The notes under the pieces are model-generated. The model had not been told where the DNA came from and made no database searches. It saw only the letters and a program-made list of their open reading frames with translations. A DNA stretch of 64,000 nt from Paracentrotus lividus. Its lineage: Eukaryota; Echinodermata; Echinoidea; Camarodonta; Echinidae. Positions 62,290 through 64,000 of this stretch are shown piece by piece (within the stretch, counting starts at the first letter, position 1; each line of letters opens with the position of its first letter). Position numbers and translations under genes: made by a program. The stretch covers positions 3,441,353 to 3,505,352 of the forward strand of contig CALNVZ010000641.1 of NCBI GenBank assembly GCA_940671915.1. The letters are read 5' to 3'.

Positions 62290-63176
62290 TGAATCCTCGA
62301 CCGTGCACGGTCGAAATATATGCCTCCGCCATTGCCAGATCAGAAATATATGACACATTCATCTATTCACTTTCATTTATACACAGACACCTTTGACCTT
62401 GACCTTTGACCTTGTAACCACAAAATCTAATCAGATAATTGTCACCCTAGTACGCACACATGTACCAAGTATGAAGATGATCTGTCAAATGGTTGTTGAG
62501 TTATCAAAAGAACAAGCTTTTTAAAACCTATTTGACCTCTGACCTTTGACCTTGTGAACCCCAAATCTTCTTTGATCATTGCCACCCCAGTATGCACACA
62601 GGTACTAAATAATAAAATGATTAGTAAAACGGTTGAGTTATTGTGAGAATTAGCTATTTTCACCTATTTATTGACCTCTGTGGCCTTTGACCTTTGACCT
62701 TGTGACCCCAAAATCTAATCAGATCATTGTCACCTCAGTATGCACACATGAACCACGAATGAGGATAATCCGTCAAACGTTTCTTGAGTTATAATGAGAA
62801 CAAGCTATTTTCACCTATTTATTGACCTCTGTGACCTTTGACTTTTGACCTTGTGACCCCAAAATCTAATCAGATCATTGTCACCTCAGTATGCACACAT
62901 GTACCAAGAATGAAGATGATAAGTGAAACAATTCCTGAGTTATTGTGAGAACGAGCTATTTTCACCCATTTATTGACCTCTGTGACCTTTGACCTTTGAC
63001 CTCGTGACCCCAAAATCTAATCAGATCATTGTCACCTCAGTATGCACACATGTACCAAGAATGAAGATCATCCGTCAAACGGTTCTTAAGTTATCGTGAG
63101 AACGAAAGTGGGACGGACGTACGGACAACCCGAAAACATAATGCCTCCGGCGATACTTCGTCGCGGAGGCATAAAA
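62290..63176. repeat. Five-unit tandem array with TGACCTTTGACC words
   Basis: Units of about 148 bases begin near 62395, 62540, 62690, 62840 and 62990. Each has (G)ACCTTTGACCTTGTGACC and AAATCTAATCAGATCATTGT. The array is framed by TATGCCTCCG on the left and CGGAGGCATAAAA on the right, so it looks like the inside of an element with inverted ends. Confidence 0.9.
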
Positions 63177-63389
63177 AGCTGCATTACTTCACCGTGGTCT
63201 CTCACATTTATCTTCAACTTGATTGATGTATACATGTAAACACATGTAGCTAAAGGCTCAGAATATGTAAACACATGTAGCTAAAGGCTCATTGATATTC
63301 TCACATGATACATGTACTCTCTTCTTGTTTCATTTTCATGTGCTGAATGCAAAGTTACACAATTTCCTCATGCTCTGTTGTAGTGTGGG

Positions 63390-63990
63390 GGTGGATGGGT
63401 GGGTATGCCATTCTCGCGTACTCTTCGTTCATTCAGGATAACTTGGAAACTATAAAGCTTCCCCTCCCTATATCGTTAGAAATAAAAAATAAAAATCTTC
63501 AGAATTTATCACTTCATAAATGGTTAATACTATTTAGTATGTTGACAGTAATTAATTATGGTAAATTTGGTGAGAACACCATGTGGTAGTCATGGGTATA
63601 GACCATTATTGATTGTTTTGTTAGATCTTTTTTCAAACTTGTTTTTTTGAGCTACCAAACCTCCCGAAAGAATCAATAACAGTCCTTTTCAGGACTACCA
63701 CATGGTATTCCCACCAAATTTACAATCACTAATTACTGCCAACATACTAGATCTAACATAAAAGTGATATATTCTGAGGATATTTAATTTTTGATGTCTC
63801 ACAATTTTTACTCTTTAATGTTTTGTTTTAAACCTCCCATTTCAGATTTATTTTAAGTTTACTGGTTGTATGGTTCTTGTTTTGGCTTCCCTAAGTTCTA
63901 CGCTTTCCTACAATATAGGGGTACGCATCTCCAATTGTTTCCAAGTTATCCTGAATGAATGAAGTGTATGCGAGAACTGCATGAATCCCC
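63390..63990. mobile_element. Foldback element at the right edge
   Basis: CATTCAGGATAACTTGGAAA and TTTCCAAGTTATCCTGAATG are inverted, as are ACCATGTGGTAGTC and GACTACCACATGGT with nearby AAATTTGGTG. The window ends in a run of C right after it. Confidence 0.85.
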
Positions 63991-64000
63991 CCCCCCCCCC

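Overview
This window is animal genomic DNA, AT-rich and intron-rich. It holds parts of two convergent protein-coding genes with many small mobile elements between and inside them. An echinoderm, perhaps a sea urchin, is the best guess. The right-hand gene is a CMP-sialic acid hydroxylase with a C-terminal membrane anchor, a form I recall being reported from starfish, and both proteins look like deuterostome orthologues. The species itself cannot be read from the sequence.

Left part (596-24546, + strand): the 3' two thirds or more of PAN2, the catalytic subunit of the PAN2-PAN3 poly(A) deadenylase. I can place 22 exons. They cover the last part of the WD40 propeller, the linker, the inactive ubiquitin-hydrolase-like domain, and the DEDD exonuclease domain with all four acidic residues, ending at a stop at 24544-24546. 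The 5' exons lie left of the window. The protein carries a CCCH zinc finger that I do not find in the remembered human PAN2. One WD40 exon (2418-2556) has an apparent one-base deletion.

Middle (24547-38950): a minisatellite grown from the last PAN2 exon, then intergenic DNA with nested foldback elements, then a long AT-rich stretch probably including the CMAH 3' UTR.

Right part (38951-61171, - strand): the last 11 exons (461 codons) of CMAH, which makes CMP-Neu5Gc from CMP-Neu5Ac. The N-terminal Rieske part lies beyond the window. The last exon adds a hydrophilic linker and a single hydrophobic helix ending three residues before the stop, so the enzyme is predicted to be tail-anchored.

Two patterns stand out. 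First, about ten exons in the two genes have partial, decayed tandem copies of themselves in the adjoining intron, usually with part of the splice site. Second, three copies of a TTAA-flanked, piggyBac-like non-autonomous element have G-run/C-run hairpins at both ends. One of them sits in one half of a local duplication whose other half preserves the empty target site. No bacterial genes, rRNA, CRISPR array or functional tRNA gene was seen.
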